22,443 bases of DNA, taken from Acanthaster planci (Eukaryota > Echinodermata > Asteroidea > Valvatida > Acanthasteridae). The notes under the pieces were generated by a model, which saw only the letters and a program-made list of their open reading frames with translations, did not search any database and was not told the origin of the DNA. Of this stretch, positions 1-12,100 are shown one piece after another. Made by a program: the position numbers and the translations under genes. Numbering within the stretch: position 1 is the first letter of the stretch; every line of letters begins with the position of its first letter. The DNA is taken from assembly GCF_001949145.1 (NCBI RefSeq), contig NW_019091418.1, positions 3,092,882-3,115,324 of the forward strand, written 5' to 3'.

Positions 1-100
1 ATGTACTACGGGTACCATGTGTATGCATGTGTAGGGTCAAGAAGTATACTACGGTTACCATGTGTATGAATGTGAACCATTGTCTGATTCTTTTGTACAG
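1..100 (+). other. End of the upstream intron, with a two-copy 28-bp tandem repeat
   Basis: A 28-bp segment starting TACTACGG at 4-31 recurs at 47-74 with two mismatches (period 43 bp). The second copy ends 26 bp before the exon a acceptor. No coding similarity was seen before position 101. Confidence 0.75.
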
Positions 101-182
101 ATTCAGGTTTATCTTCATGTTAATGGCCATCCATGGTATCGCCACCCTGCTGCCCTGGAACATGTTCATCACCGCTGACGCA
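101..182 (+). CDS. SLC29: ENT exon a: TM1 with family signature
   Basis: This 82-bp exon follows the acceptor TTTTGTACAG and ends at donor CA|GTGAGT. Its first base finishes a codon begun in an exon outside the window (phase 2 intron), then 27 codons run to a phase 0 end. They encode FRFIFMLMAIHGIATLLPWN then MFITADA. The GxxTLLPWNxFITA block is the best ENT diagnostic in the window and forms TM1, with Trp and Asn that contact substrate in human ENT1. The frame stays open upstream to an ATG at 27, but the clean acceptor and the lost similarity before 101 argue against a start there. Confidence 0.94.
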
Positions 183-3100
183 GTGAGTATACATGCAGTA
201 TTTGACAAGCTTCTCCTTAGAAACCAGCTGACATGTAAGCTAACTGCTGAAGACTAGAGAGAAGCCATTAATGCTGTGGCATCACAATCATACGTGAACG
301 TATTTAAACTTGGAAGTACCAGTATGCATACATTTTGCCATGTTACAACACCCTGTCACAGTTGAAGAGGTTGTTCATGTTTGTGTACCAAATGCATCAG
401 TCCATTATTTTAAGAAACTTTAGGAGAGCTATAAATCGCTCTCCTCAAGTCTCTCAGGAGAGCAAATTGCTTTCCTTAAAATAATCAATAAAGTACTACC
501 GGTAAACAAGGTCACACGATTGTTGAAACCCTGGGGTTGTATTGTTTTCACTTTTTCTGACAGTTTACATGTATAATGTTCTTGGGGCAGTTTCAAAACT
601 AATTTAGTTTTAGTTCAGTGAGAAACACAGGTTTATGAAACAAACATGTAAATCATCTCAGTGCTTGTTTTCTATATGAACCTGAATTTTTATGCTTGAG
701 AATTAAAAATACACTATTTACGGTAACTAACATTACAGTGTATATGTACAAGTACATGTAAGTTTCAACTTGCAGTACAAATCAACACAGTTGTACCGTT
801 ACATGTTTATGTACAGTACCGGTATATACTGTTCCTTCAATTTAAATAAAACTGGAAGGGAACCTTTTCATCCTGATTTGAGCATTTCTTTCACTTGAAA
901 TGTTAACAGTGACCATAATTTTGGAACAAAGCCTAAAGAGGATTTGAAAGTTTAAACTGCACTTCAACTTTGTTTAATTGATGCCTGTAACAAACCCACC
1001 TCAATCAATATTGGAAACGTCAAGGCTACACACATGTGCGAACGTGACAGTATTTATGTGTGATTATGGTCCACCACACTGGGGGATTTCCTGTGTGAAT
1101 TCAATGGGCACATGTTGTATGTATGCACGGAGAAACGTTTTTATAACAACCAAAAGCTTGTGGCAAACCCATAGTCATACCGGTATGGGCACACTGCTTT
1201 CTGCTTAAGCGCCCCGTAACGAGGATCGGTACTGATTGGCTTTCTTGTCACTGAAAACTTTTACTGATCAACATGTAACAGATGGTACCACGTGCATGTG
1301 CCGCAAAACTGTGCGTGACATACATGCACATGCAAGCATAATTATGTACAGTGTGCATGCTCGGAAGCAGGCCGCACTCGCAACGATATATTCGTACAAT
1401 AATTATAGGCCTTCGTATGAAAGTCGCAGCAGGATAAATGTGGAATTGTAAGTTACAAACGAATCACAAAGTCCTTTTTTGGAGATGTTATCCACTGTTT
1501 TTTTTATTGTTCATTATTTTTAAAGTGCCCTCAGATTTTTTGAAGAGAGCAAATTTTTATGCTCCTTTAGGAGTGTTTAGGAGTGCAGTAGGAGCACCTG
1601 TGTGATCGCACTCCTTAAAAATGATGGACAGCTGCATGAGAACCACAATGTTGACTTAGAGTTCTTTCCTTATTACCCTGCCGGCACCCATCCACACTAC
1701 ATGTACACTGGTCGAGAGCCCATCACCTGTAGGTGAAAGCATTCTACCTCCATGGTCAAAGCACTGGTTGGCTGTGTGCCTCTTCCTCACAAACCAATCT
1801 TCATATTTGCAATCAGCGAGGGGGACATCAGGGCAGGCATTTCAGGAAGAAGAATTGCATTGATACCCATTACAAATTTCCCATACCAATTGAGGTTTCT
1901 ATATCTGATTACTACAAGGTCTCTTTGCAAAGGAGAAATTGCCTTTCCCCTACAAGATCAAAGTTGCTGCCCTGAAACATACCCTTACTGTAATGTACCG
2001 TACCATAACATGGCTGCTGGAGGGCAGTCTGGGAAAAAAATGGGGTGAAGCTGGTGAACAAAATTGTCAGAAATTAGTAATTTTCAAGTTTGTTTTGCCT
2101 TAGTGACTCAATGTATTGGAACAATATATGCTTTGGCCAGTCTTAAATGATAAAGATTTGCTTAAGGGAAGGAATGTTGCCAATGTCAGCATCCATTCTC
2201 CTGATCCAGTACATACCAACACCCTGTACATGTGTTTATTCCTATGTAAGGGCCCCCTCCCAACAAAATACATGTACTTGTGCTCCTGATTTCCAGACTG
2301 ACCGTTATTTTGTGGCAAGACCCTAAAATTTTTATCAGCAAGTTAGAAATACAAATTCTTAAAATAAATCCTGTTTTTTTCTGTCTTCACAAAACACTTC
2401 TTAACTACCTTTTTTAAGTTAAAATGCTTGTTTTTATATGTTTTCCTTTTTTTATATACTTCCATGTATATGTTAATGTGCAACTTTCAAAAAGAACCTT
2501 CCATTATATTCACTAGTTCCCTTCGTGTTTCGCTGTGGCAGTGGTAAAAACACATATGCGAAACTCAATGCATTACAGCAATACTGCGCTGGTTCCAGCC
2601 GCGCCATGGCGACCAGTCTATACGGATCTGGTATCCTGTCCAAACAACGCCATTACACTACATCTTCTGTACACGCATTCAACCCCACAGCTGCAGGTCG
2701 AAAAAAACACTGATGTTGCAGGAAGGTTTCTGCAAGTTAATTCACAGAATTCAGTCTCTTGACTATGTACATGTATGTATTTTCTGTGTTCAGAAGTTTA
2801 ATTTGAGATTGTTTTTTGCTTGTGCTTGAAACGATCGTGTGTCCATAAAATTTTCTGCCCGCAGCACGAGGTTTTATCGCCCATCTGTCTGAGTTCATCA
2901 CGCATGCTTACCACACGATACATAGACATTGTTGGCCAGTTTCCCGTCATGATGACTTGACTGGTGTTGTGCATAGTGGTGTGAATTGTCCATAATTCTT
3001 ATAAACTGTCGACTGTGGCAGTTTTTGGAAGCTTTTGTCACCATTCATGCCATTCAATCAGTGCAAAAAAATTGACCCCCCATTTCCAACTTACATGTAC

Positions 3101-6100
3101 CAACCCTATTTTTGAGAGGCATTTAATCGGAGCAGAACTGGGTTTTTTTTGTTTTCTTGGCCTAAGCATAGGCTAATTGTTTTTGAATTGCAGTAGTCAG
3201 TTGCCTCTAAATATTTTTGTGAGTCTCTCCAAATCACCATGAATAAATATCATAAATTTCTGACATTACCATAAGGACATCAAAATGCAAGTGATCCATG
3301 AACAAGTGAAGCAACAAAATGTTATTTGAAATGCAAATGATACCGGTACCTGTCTGTAGAGTGATTCAAAAACATGTACATGTACATTGCACTGATTGAT
3401 TAAAATGCAGAAAACTGGGCTGGTACCAGTGTGACAATGTGTGACATGGTAATCAAAATTTCAAAATTGTCTTAGAAACAAATTCAAAACTTGTTGATAT
3501 GTAATTGATAATACATACATGCAATAAATGGAAATGATTTTTGCTTTGAATACAGTAACTACATGTACATGTACAGTGCTTGACATGTGTACACAGACTC
3601 GGTTTGTGCAGTGGTGCAGCAAATTATTTGATGTGTAACAGAAAAACCAAATATGATGGTTATATGCATGTCATTTTGGTGAGTAAAGGTTTCTTTTCAA
3701 CTGTTGCCAATTTGGTTTTGTGTACGTACCATATACTCTCATCACTAGTTGTTTTTTTCTTGATAAGGTTTCAGGCAGCATAAAAATGGGCCAACATTTT
3801 CCCCCAAAATTCACTTTTTGGCTATTTTTAAAATTGTTTGGAAAGTTTTGTTTAGTTTAACACAGAGTTGCTTAAATAGCAAATATACATGTATGGCACA
3901 GCTTATAGCCATTATGCCATTTAGCTTGTGCACCTTTACGAGAAACACTAAGTGTTTTGAAGTTTTTAGTTTAAAGAGCTTTATGACTCATTTCACTTGT
4001 AACAGAGAAACCGGTTTCTCTGTTACACGTGGGAAAACTGTCGCCATACAAACATTAATTTACACTGGGAACTGCATTAGATTTTGTTGTAACAATGGTA
4101 ACATTTCATGTCTGGAGTCAATGAATAGTGATCTCAGATTAATTAGGGATACAAATATACTCTAAAACCTCTCCATATTTCCGATGAATGGGAATTAATG
4201 CGAAGCAATTTTGAGGTCATAAAGCATTACAACTCTCACCAAACATTGCACATATTGCAGTGGGTTCAACATTTGTGAATAAAAAACGAATCCTTTTATA
4301 ATGAAAATGTAGAAAAACTAAGGATTGGGGCATAAAAAAGAATTCTTGTTAAAGGAGAATCTTGTATTTAAAGTGCTGTTATTAATGAGATTGGACTGTC
4401 ATGACTGAACGGGTAGGCTTATAAAAACTTGTCATGCACCCACTGGCCTACTTGGAAGTTAAAAACATAACTTAATGAAGAAAATTTCAAAGAATTCAGA
4501 GTTGCAGAGATATATGTACTTAGATACCAGGTCACATTTGTATTCACAAAATAGCGCCAGCATGCCGAGTCGGCACGACCCACGCGCACCGGTTACTGTT
4601 TCCAGAGAGGCGTAATATGCATTGCACTATTTCCATGCGGTCACTGTCACCGAACATTCGGCCGCTCGCAAGACAGTCGCCGGCGCATGATATCCGATAT
4701 CATAATTTACCTCTCTGTTGATAGGATAGTTAGAAAATAAACAATATATTTGTTTTGCCAGTGGTACATGTATGAAATGTCATACTGTATGAAACAGGTC
4801 ATCAAAAATGTCACACTAAATACCAAAAAAACAGTGAGAAACGATGAGGTTTTTCCCTTGTAATTATTGTGTAAATCTACATTTTTTTAATGTAAATGAA
4901 TTTAATGTAATCAACACATATTAATTGACAAATACATATGAAAATTAAATGGGAAAGTGAAACTGGTCTTGTATAATTGTGATGTCCCTGAAATACACAT
5001 TAGCCCCCATATTAAAATAAAGACCCGCATATACCGGTGCATGTACATGTACATGTACGTGTACAGTACATCGTCCAAGCTTACATGTTACCAGGTAACA
5101 GTATGAAGGTGGACAGTGCAGGGACCACTGTGAATGACCAGTGATAACATTACTGTCATACCATGGTCTAAAATTACTCTAAAATTGCTCTAAAATTTAT
5201 GGTATGTGTACATAAACTTGTCCATTAATTAAATGAAGTAAATTGAATGCAGTACTGATGAGTGCTTCCAAAATTCAGAGGTACATGTATGTGATCCACT
5301 GTTGGAAGAACCCTTGAAAGCTGCAGGTGGGTAGTGACCTTTGATTCACCTGTTGCTTTGGATTGTATTAAGACCAGCCTCTCAGAAATAGGTTCAAGTT
5401 CACCAGGTTGAACAAGGTAATAACTTCAGAGTGAGTTCACTATGGTTATGGTCACTAAGCAACTTCCAGTTTCCTAGTACTACCAGAGAGGGGTGCAAGT
5501 CCAGTTTCTGCAGGGTTGTGGCTCACATGGTGCATGGACATTTACTCGTACATGTAGTGCAGGTTACATGTACATTGTACATGTACATGTATGTTGGTAC
5601 TGGGTACATGTATGACACTTTGAATACAATGTTGCATATGGGCACTATCTAAGGTACATGTACATTATACATTGTGGGAAGAAAAGGAAAGATTGTATTT
5701 TAGAATCTGGCAGAACATGTGTTGAAATAAAATGTTTCTGAAGGAGTAAGGATTTACATGTACTTTTTTGTATTGTGTCAGGTTTGTTCCACACTTGTGT
5801 GCATTTGCATATGGGTTATTCCATGAGGTCACACCAATTTGTGACCGTGTTAGTTGTTACATGTACATGGGTTCCATAAGAAATGAACAGCTACATTATT
5901 TCCCTACATGTGGATTCCAATACATTTTTCAAGGCTGAATACAGAGGTGTGTGTTATTTTTACAGAGTAAAGGGCCTACTCTACAGGTCATGACAGGTGG
6001 TAAAAGTTTAGGTTGTAACAAGGACGCTTTCACAAATTGTGCCCCAACCTCATGGAATGTACCAGTACAGGTACAATGTGTATGTACTGTATTCTTCCCC

Positions 6101-9100
6101 CTTCATGGACACTCCTTGGTGCAGGTAACCTGAACTTCAACAGATCCCTTATAATTTTGTAAGCTTTCTATACTGATACTGTACATGTACTTGTCTTGGC
6201 CAAACAGATCACAAAAATAAAATTTGCCGGTACTTTGATTCTCATTGAGTTGCATGCATTTCAATTGATTTATTACTTGTCATAATGAATTCTTTCCTTT
6301 TGTACCTCTGTAGTGAATACTGTATTTTCATTGGCCTAGAACTAAATGCATCAGGTAGCAGGGTGACGTAACCACATCATACTGGTACTTGCCATTAGAC
6401 ATCACATCAGTCAGGGTTGTATTGTTGACGCATTGCATACACACGCACACCTGCATGACCCTGATGTACAGGAAATGGAGGGACGACTAGGGACTGCAAA
6501 CCAATGATCTTTAAAGATTCTTTTGTCGCCTATAATTTCCTTTAGAAAAATATCAAGACAGAGATAAGAGAAAGCAGTTGTTGACTGTTGTGGTATGAGA
6601 TAAGACATTTCAAAAACCTGACGGATGCATAATGCCTAAGGTGAATAATGCATCTTTCCAAATTTGTTTTTCAGTATTTTACAGACTACAAGTTTGGCAA
6701 TGTCAGTGACAATGCTGAGTACAAGGACAAGTTTGTGAGCTACATTGGCATAGCAGGATTCATTCCCAATGTTTTCTTCCTGGCAGTCAGTTTGTTTGTA
6801 CCTCCCAAGTAAGTAAAAGCCTACTCATACATGTACATGTCCAGAGTAAAAGTGTCATCAATGCACTGATTTATTACAGGAGTGTTAGACATAATGAAAA
6901 GGTTAAGGTACCCTCTCTTTGTCATAAATAGGGGGCCAAATGTGTGACATGGTGGTCATAATTTCAAAATTGTCTGATCAAATTCAAAACTTGTTGATAC
7001 GTAATTGATAATACATACATGCAATAAATGGAAATGATTTTTGCTTTGAATAACTACTTGACGTGTACAGACTCAATTTGTGCAGTGGTGCAGCAAATTA
7101 TTTGACATATAACAAAGAAACCAAATATGATGGTTCTATGCATGTCATTTTTGGTTAGTAAAGGTTTCTTTTCAACTGTTGCCAATTTGGTTTTGTGTAC
7201 ATACCATATATTCTCATCACTGGTTGTTTTTTTCTTAATAGGGTTTCAGGCAGCATAAAAATGGGCAAACATTTTCCCCCAAAATTCACTTTTTGGCTGT
7301 TTTTTGAATTATTTTGGAAAGTTTTGTTTGGTGTAACACAGAGTTGCTTAAATAGCAAATATACATGTATGGCACAGCTTATAGCCATTATACCATTTAG
7401 CTTGTGCACCTTTGCCAGAAACATGAAGTGTTTTGAAGTTTTTAGTTTAAAGAGCTTTATGACTCATTTCACGTGTAACAGAGAAACCGGTTTCTCTGTT
7501 ACACGTGGGAAAACTGTCGCCATACAAACATTAATTTACACTGGGAACTGCATTAGATTTTGTTAACAATGGCAACAACATTTTCATGTCTGCAGTCAAT
7601 GAATAGTGATCTCAGATTAATTAGGGATACAAATATACTCTAAAACCTGTCCATATTTCCGATGAATGGGAATTAATGTGAGGCAATTTTGAGGTCATAA
7701 AGCATTACAATTGTCACCAAACATTGCACATATTGCAGTGGGTTCAACATTTGTGAATAAAAAACGAATCCTTTTTAAATGAAAATGTAAAAAAAACTTA
7801 GGATTGGGGCATAAAAAAGAATTCTTGTTAAAGGAGAATCTTGTATTTAAAGTGCTGTTATTAACGAGGTTGGACTGTCTAACTTGTCATGCACCCAATG
7901 GCCTACTTGAAAGTTACATGTAAAAACATAACTTCAGTCTTTACTGGATAATGAAGAAAATTCAAAGAATTCAGAGTTGCAGAGACACGTGTACTTAGAT
8001 GCCGGTTCACATTTTCATTCAAGTAAAATGTGAAGAAAGTTTGATGTCACGAAGCATCTATGCCAAAAAGTTCAACAAAATCCCCACGTTCAATTTTGTG
8101 ATTTGAGCTGTATGCTAATGTTGTTGATGACGTCACAGCGCACCGGCCTAGTGGACCATTCACAAAGTAGCACCAGCATGCTGAGTTGGCGTGGCCCACG
8201 CGTGGCGGTGACTGTTTCCAGAGAGGCGTAACATTGCAGTGTTTCCATGTGGTCACTGTCACCGAACGTTCTACCGCTCACAAGACAGTCGCCGGCACAC
8301 ATGTACTGACTTGACACAGCACGCTGTGAATGGACTGCTAGGCCAGCGTATCATGACATCGCTAACGGACATTAGCATACAGGTGAACTCGCCAAAAGAA
8401 AAATGGCGACTTCCAGCTCGACGACGAGCGTTTCCGATTCAAAGGGGAAAAATGTTTCCTTTCTTCCATTACGCTCATTTTTATTTGTGAGTTTTAAGCA
8501 GCTATTGTTTTCCTGAGTTCTGGGAAATTTTACCTTCATGTTTTGAGAAGAAACCCGCATCCCGTATTTTTTTGTCACAGCGTAAGGTGCGAGTAATCGA
8601 AACTTCGCACGAAATTTCTCGACGATGAAAGAATGGCGGGAACTTGCATGCAGGCTTGCAATATGATCCCGACTCTGGCGAACGTTGGAAGTTGCGCAAA
8701 GTTTTTTGTTTACAAAGTAACAATTTTGCAAGTAACCAAAATATTTTTTGACGAGAATTGACAGGGATATCTTCAGAAATGTTTAGGATCTCATACACAA
8801 GTCAGTAGGAGATATCTCGGGGAGTACTTAGAGTTGATATTTTTGGTTTTCGAAATGCTTCATGCATGCCTGCTGTGCCTTTCTCTCCATGATGTCATCA
8901 ATCCAACACATACACAAAATTTGATCTCGCTTGTTTCCGAAATCAACCCAGTTGGTTGTGGAAAGAAAGTGCCTCTTATTCCTGTTGATTTTCAGGAGAT
9001 AAATCCACTGGTTACTGTTTTTTTGGTGGCCAATCTACCTGCAAAACCCTTGATATGTTTGAAGCCTTTTAGTACCACTTTAATGTATGTACGTGTAATT

Positions 9101-12100
9101 GCGTGTACATACTCTGGCTATGGATCACTTGATAGTACGGATGACATTAGTTCAAGAATAAAGAGTCTTTTTCCTGGTGTTGCAGTTTATTAGGTTTATT
9201 TGGTTTTCTCAATTATCATACAAGTTTTACTCAGTGCTTTATTCCTCAACATGTATGTGTACATTTTACTTTCATGAAAAACGTGCTCAAATTATTTGAA
9301 AGCAATATATTCATTACTATATCAAATGGAACATGTCTGTGAGAATTCACTTCATACCTGTACATGTACTGTTAACTGGTACAGTTGATCAACGAAACAT
9401 GTACATGTACCGGTACGATCGATTGACACATACATGCACATGTGCAAGTAGGAACAAACTTGTTTAAAACAAGGTTCTGGATAATCCAGTTCGTAAGTGA
9501 CGTCGTCACAAAGGAAGACGTGCCACGATTTACAGGCTTCCATTGGACAATCGCTGAAGTTGTGCATGAACTTCCGATTCCATGTAAATGACAATCAATA
9601 CATTACAACTTTATGTGCAGTGCATGTGCAGTGGGCGTGGTTTAAACTGAAGTGATGTCACACTTACGAACCGGATACAAAAGAACTTGGTAGTAGCCCC
9701 AAGACCCTTCTACCGGTACTAGTACATGTGCATGTATTGATGAAAGTGTTCTGTCTGATACATACTACTGTTAACTGGTTGTGTCTGATTTTTTCTTTTC
9801 TGAGTATGTTGAACATTTGTAGCCGTTTCACACTGAAGACCGTTCGTACTGCAGAACCATTTTCACTGTAAGAATGGTAAATGGTGTTGAGATGCAAGCT
9901 GATTTTGTTTTGTATTATTTTTTTGTTATCTAGATCTTCTCGTTTAGCCAACATGGTTGCTTTGAACATTATGCTGACCCTGTTTGTTCTCACCACAATT
10001 CTAGCCATCATAGACTCCTCTGAATGTAAGTATTTGCCCCTATCCCCTCCTATCATTTATTTTCTTTGCAATGTTTTGGCTTTATCGCAATTTTGCGAGA
10101 AAGGCATTCTTTTTGTTCTTTTTTTTTTGCGTCTTCCTCTTCTTCTTCTGCTCAAAAGCCCATTTGTTTTGTACACGTTTTTTGTGACGGTCACTTTAGT
10201 GCTTTTGCAACTTTGGATCTTCATCAAACTTATACCAATGAAGAACCTTTATGCATAGATGTCCTAGAAACACGACGTCGTGATGACAATTATCAAGTGA
10301 TTTATTATTAATTTTTCAATATTTATTTCAGCCCATTGACTTTCTACACATTTTCGAGGCACTGTTTTGGTGACTTAGCAATGTTCAGTCGTCATCTAAG
10401 TTACACGAAGCACTCACCATAAAGCAAAGATAATACATAAATAATTACGTAAAGATGACGTCATCGATTGATTTGTTATGAAATTTTGAATATATAAATA
10501 TTCCTTTAAATTTGTAAAAATACATATAAAATCAAGGCCCTGTATCTCCTGAAGTAGATATGCCATTGGGTTCAAATCTTAGAGATATTGTGAAAAGGGA
10601 GTGGTTTAAAGAAATGCTGACCTTATCTAATGATGATGTCATCAGGAGATAAGTCATGTGACATTAAGTGTGCAACCTTTAAGGCACAATATCTCCTAAA
10701 GTAGATGTCAGATTGGGTTCAAGTCTTGTAGATATCTTGAAAAGGGATTGCTTTAGAGGAATATCGACCTCATGTGATGATGACGTATTCATTGCTTATC
10801 AGTTTCTGTTCTTGTACATAAAACCCATGCTGTGAAAGTTCAAAATTCACCACGCACTAGCCTGGTCTTTGACCCAAACTTTACTGTATCCAACAAGATA
10901 CCGGGTACCTAGTGATTTTCATTATACATGTACATTGTACTTCAAGAAGTAGATTATGTTCATCAGTAGCCTACTGACCATAAGCTCAATGGTATGTAAA
11001 GATACATGTACATGTATGTGTCTTTACGTAGTGGCACCACACAAAAGGTTTTAGTTGTCATTTACATACCTGAGGTCTTGTCAACCTTGGATGTTTTGTC
11101 AAGCCTGCAATGTGCATAGCCTACAGGGATACTTTGCAACCAATGTTTATTATTAGGGTACCAGGGAAATGAAGTTGGGTGTAATCATCTGCCTTACATA
11201 CATGTACATGACCTGGGCAAAAAGGTAGTAGTGCTACTGTATCAGCAGGTGTGGATATCCTGCCCATCTGCCTTACATACTTGTACATTACATGTACCTG
11301 GGCAAAAAGGTAGTAGTGCTACTGTATCAGCAGGTGTGGATATCCTGCCCATCTGCCTTACATACATGTACATGACCTGGGCAAAAAGTTAGTAGTGCTA
11401 TCAGCAGGTGTGGATATCCTGCCCATCTGCCTTACATACATGTACATGACCTGGGCAAAAAGGTAGTAGTGCTACTGTATCAGCAGGTGTGAATATCCTG
11501 CCCATCTGCCTTACATACAAGTTTGTACATTACCTGGGCAAAAAGGTAGTAGTGCTACTGTATCAGCAGGTGTGGATATCCTGCCCATCTGCCTTACATA
11601 CTTGTACATGACCTGGGCAAAAAGGTAGTAGTGCTATCAGCAGGTGTGGATATCCTGCCCATCTGCTTACAATACATGTACATGACCTGGGCAAAATGGT
11701 AGTAGTGCTATCAGCAGGTGTGGATATCCTGCCCATCTGCCTTACATACATGTACATGTATGTACAGTTCATGTACTGGCGAATCAGGATACAAGTCAGC
11801 AGCTGTTACCCTTAAGCTCTGATATAGAGACTTTTTCATAAAGTAAAAGTTCATTTCCATGGTAAACTTTCTTGAACAAGTCTAAATGAGTTGAAAGCAA
11901 AGGAATTATTTCCTAAATGCTGGTGCTGGACACGTATTTCAGTCTGAAATTAGTAACAACATACAGTTGTACAACGTGTACCACTGCAATAGTTTACAAA
12001 GTACGGTAATACTGTCTGTTGCATTAAGTGCACATGTACATGTAATGATACATTGCCTAACATGTACATGTATGTTAGAGCACATACATGTACTTGCACA

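Larger units (their letters stand above)
183..6674 (+). other. Intron 1 of the ENT gene
   Basis: A 6.5-kb phase 0 intron from GTGAGT to TTTTTCAG. It holds foldback elements at 404-485 and 1512-1626, repeat copy 1 at 3436-4686, and many ACATGT palindromes, with the longest runs near 5040-5066 and 5570-5592. The stretches 487-1500, 1640-3430 and 4705-6670 show only scattered short repeats and no recognised gene. The patch 2525-2760 is somewhat GC-richer and open in two frames, but neither product was recognised. Confidence 0.88.
6809..9933 (+). other. Intron 2 of the ENT gene
   Basis: A 3.1-kb phase 2 intron from GTAAGT to TTATCTAG. It carries repeat copy 2 (6939-8298), then a CpG-rich patch (about 8300-8700). 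From 8720 to 9930 I see ACATGT palindromes (9358-9415), a GTCGTCAC/GTGACGTC cluster near 9496 and no recognised gene. The open frames at 8834-9193 (+) and 9664-10056 (-) resemble nothing I know. Confidence 0.88.

Noticed and set aside
27-100. ENT start codon at 27, 60 or 72
   Set aside because: The frame is open, but a consensus acceptor lies at 99-100, this stretch is a tandem repeat and it has no ENT similarity.
1752-2048. 98-codon frame in intron 1
   Set aside because: Not recognised, overlaps another frame of similar length, and lacks convincing splice or start context.
2525-2762. GC-richer patch with two overlapping frames
   Set aside because: Could be an old exon or repeat piece, but neither frame is recognisable and the splice sites are ambiguous.
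8372-8798. Minus-strand ORFs of 98 and 119 codons
   Set aside because: They overlap each other in different frames opposite the CpG-rich patch and match no family I know.
9664-10056. 130-codon minus-strand ORF
   Set aside because: It runs antisense to exon c, and its openness is explained by the coding strand and low complexity.
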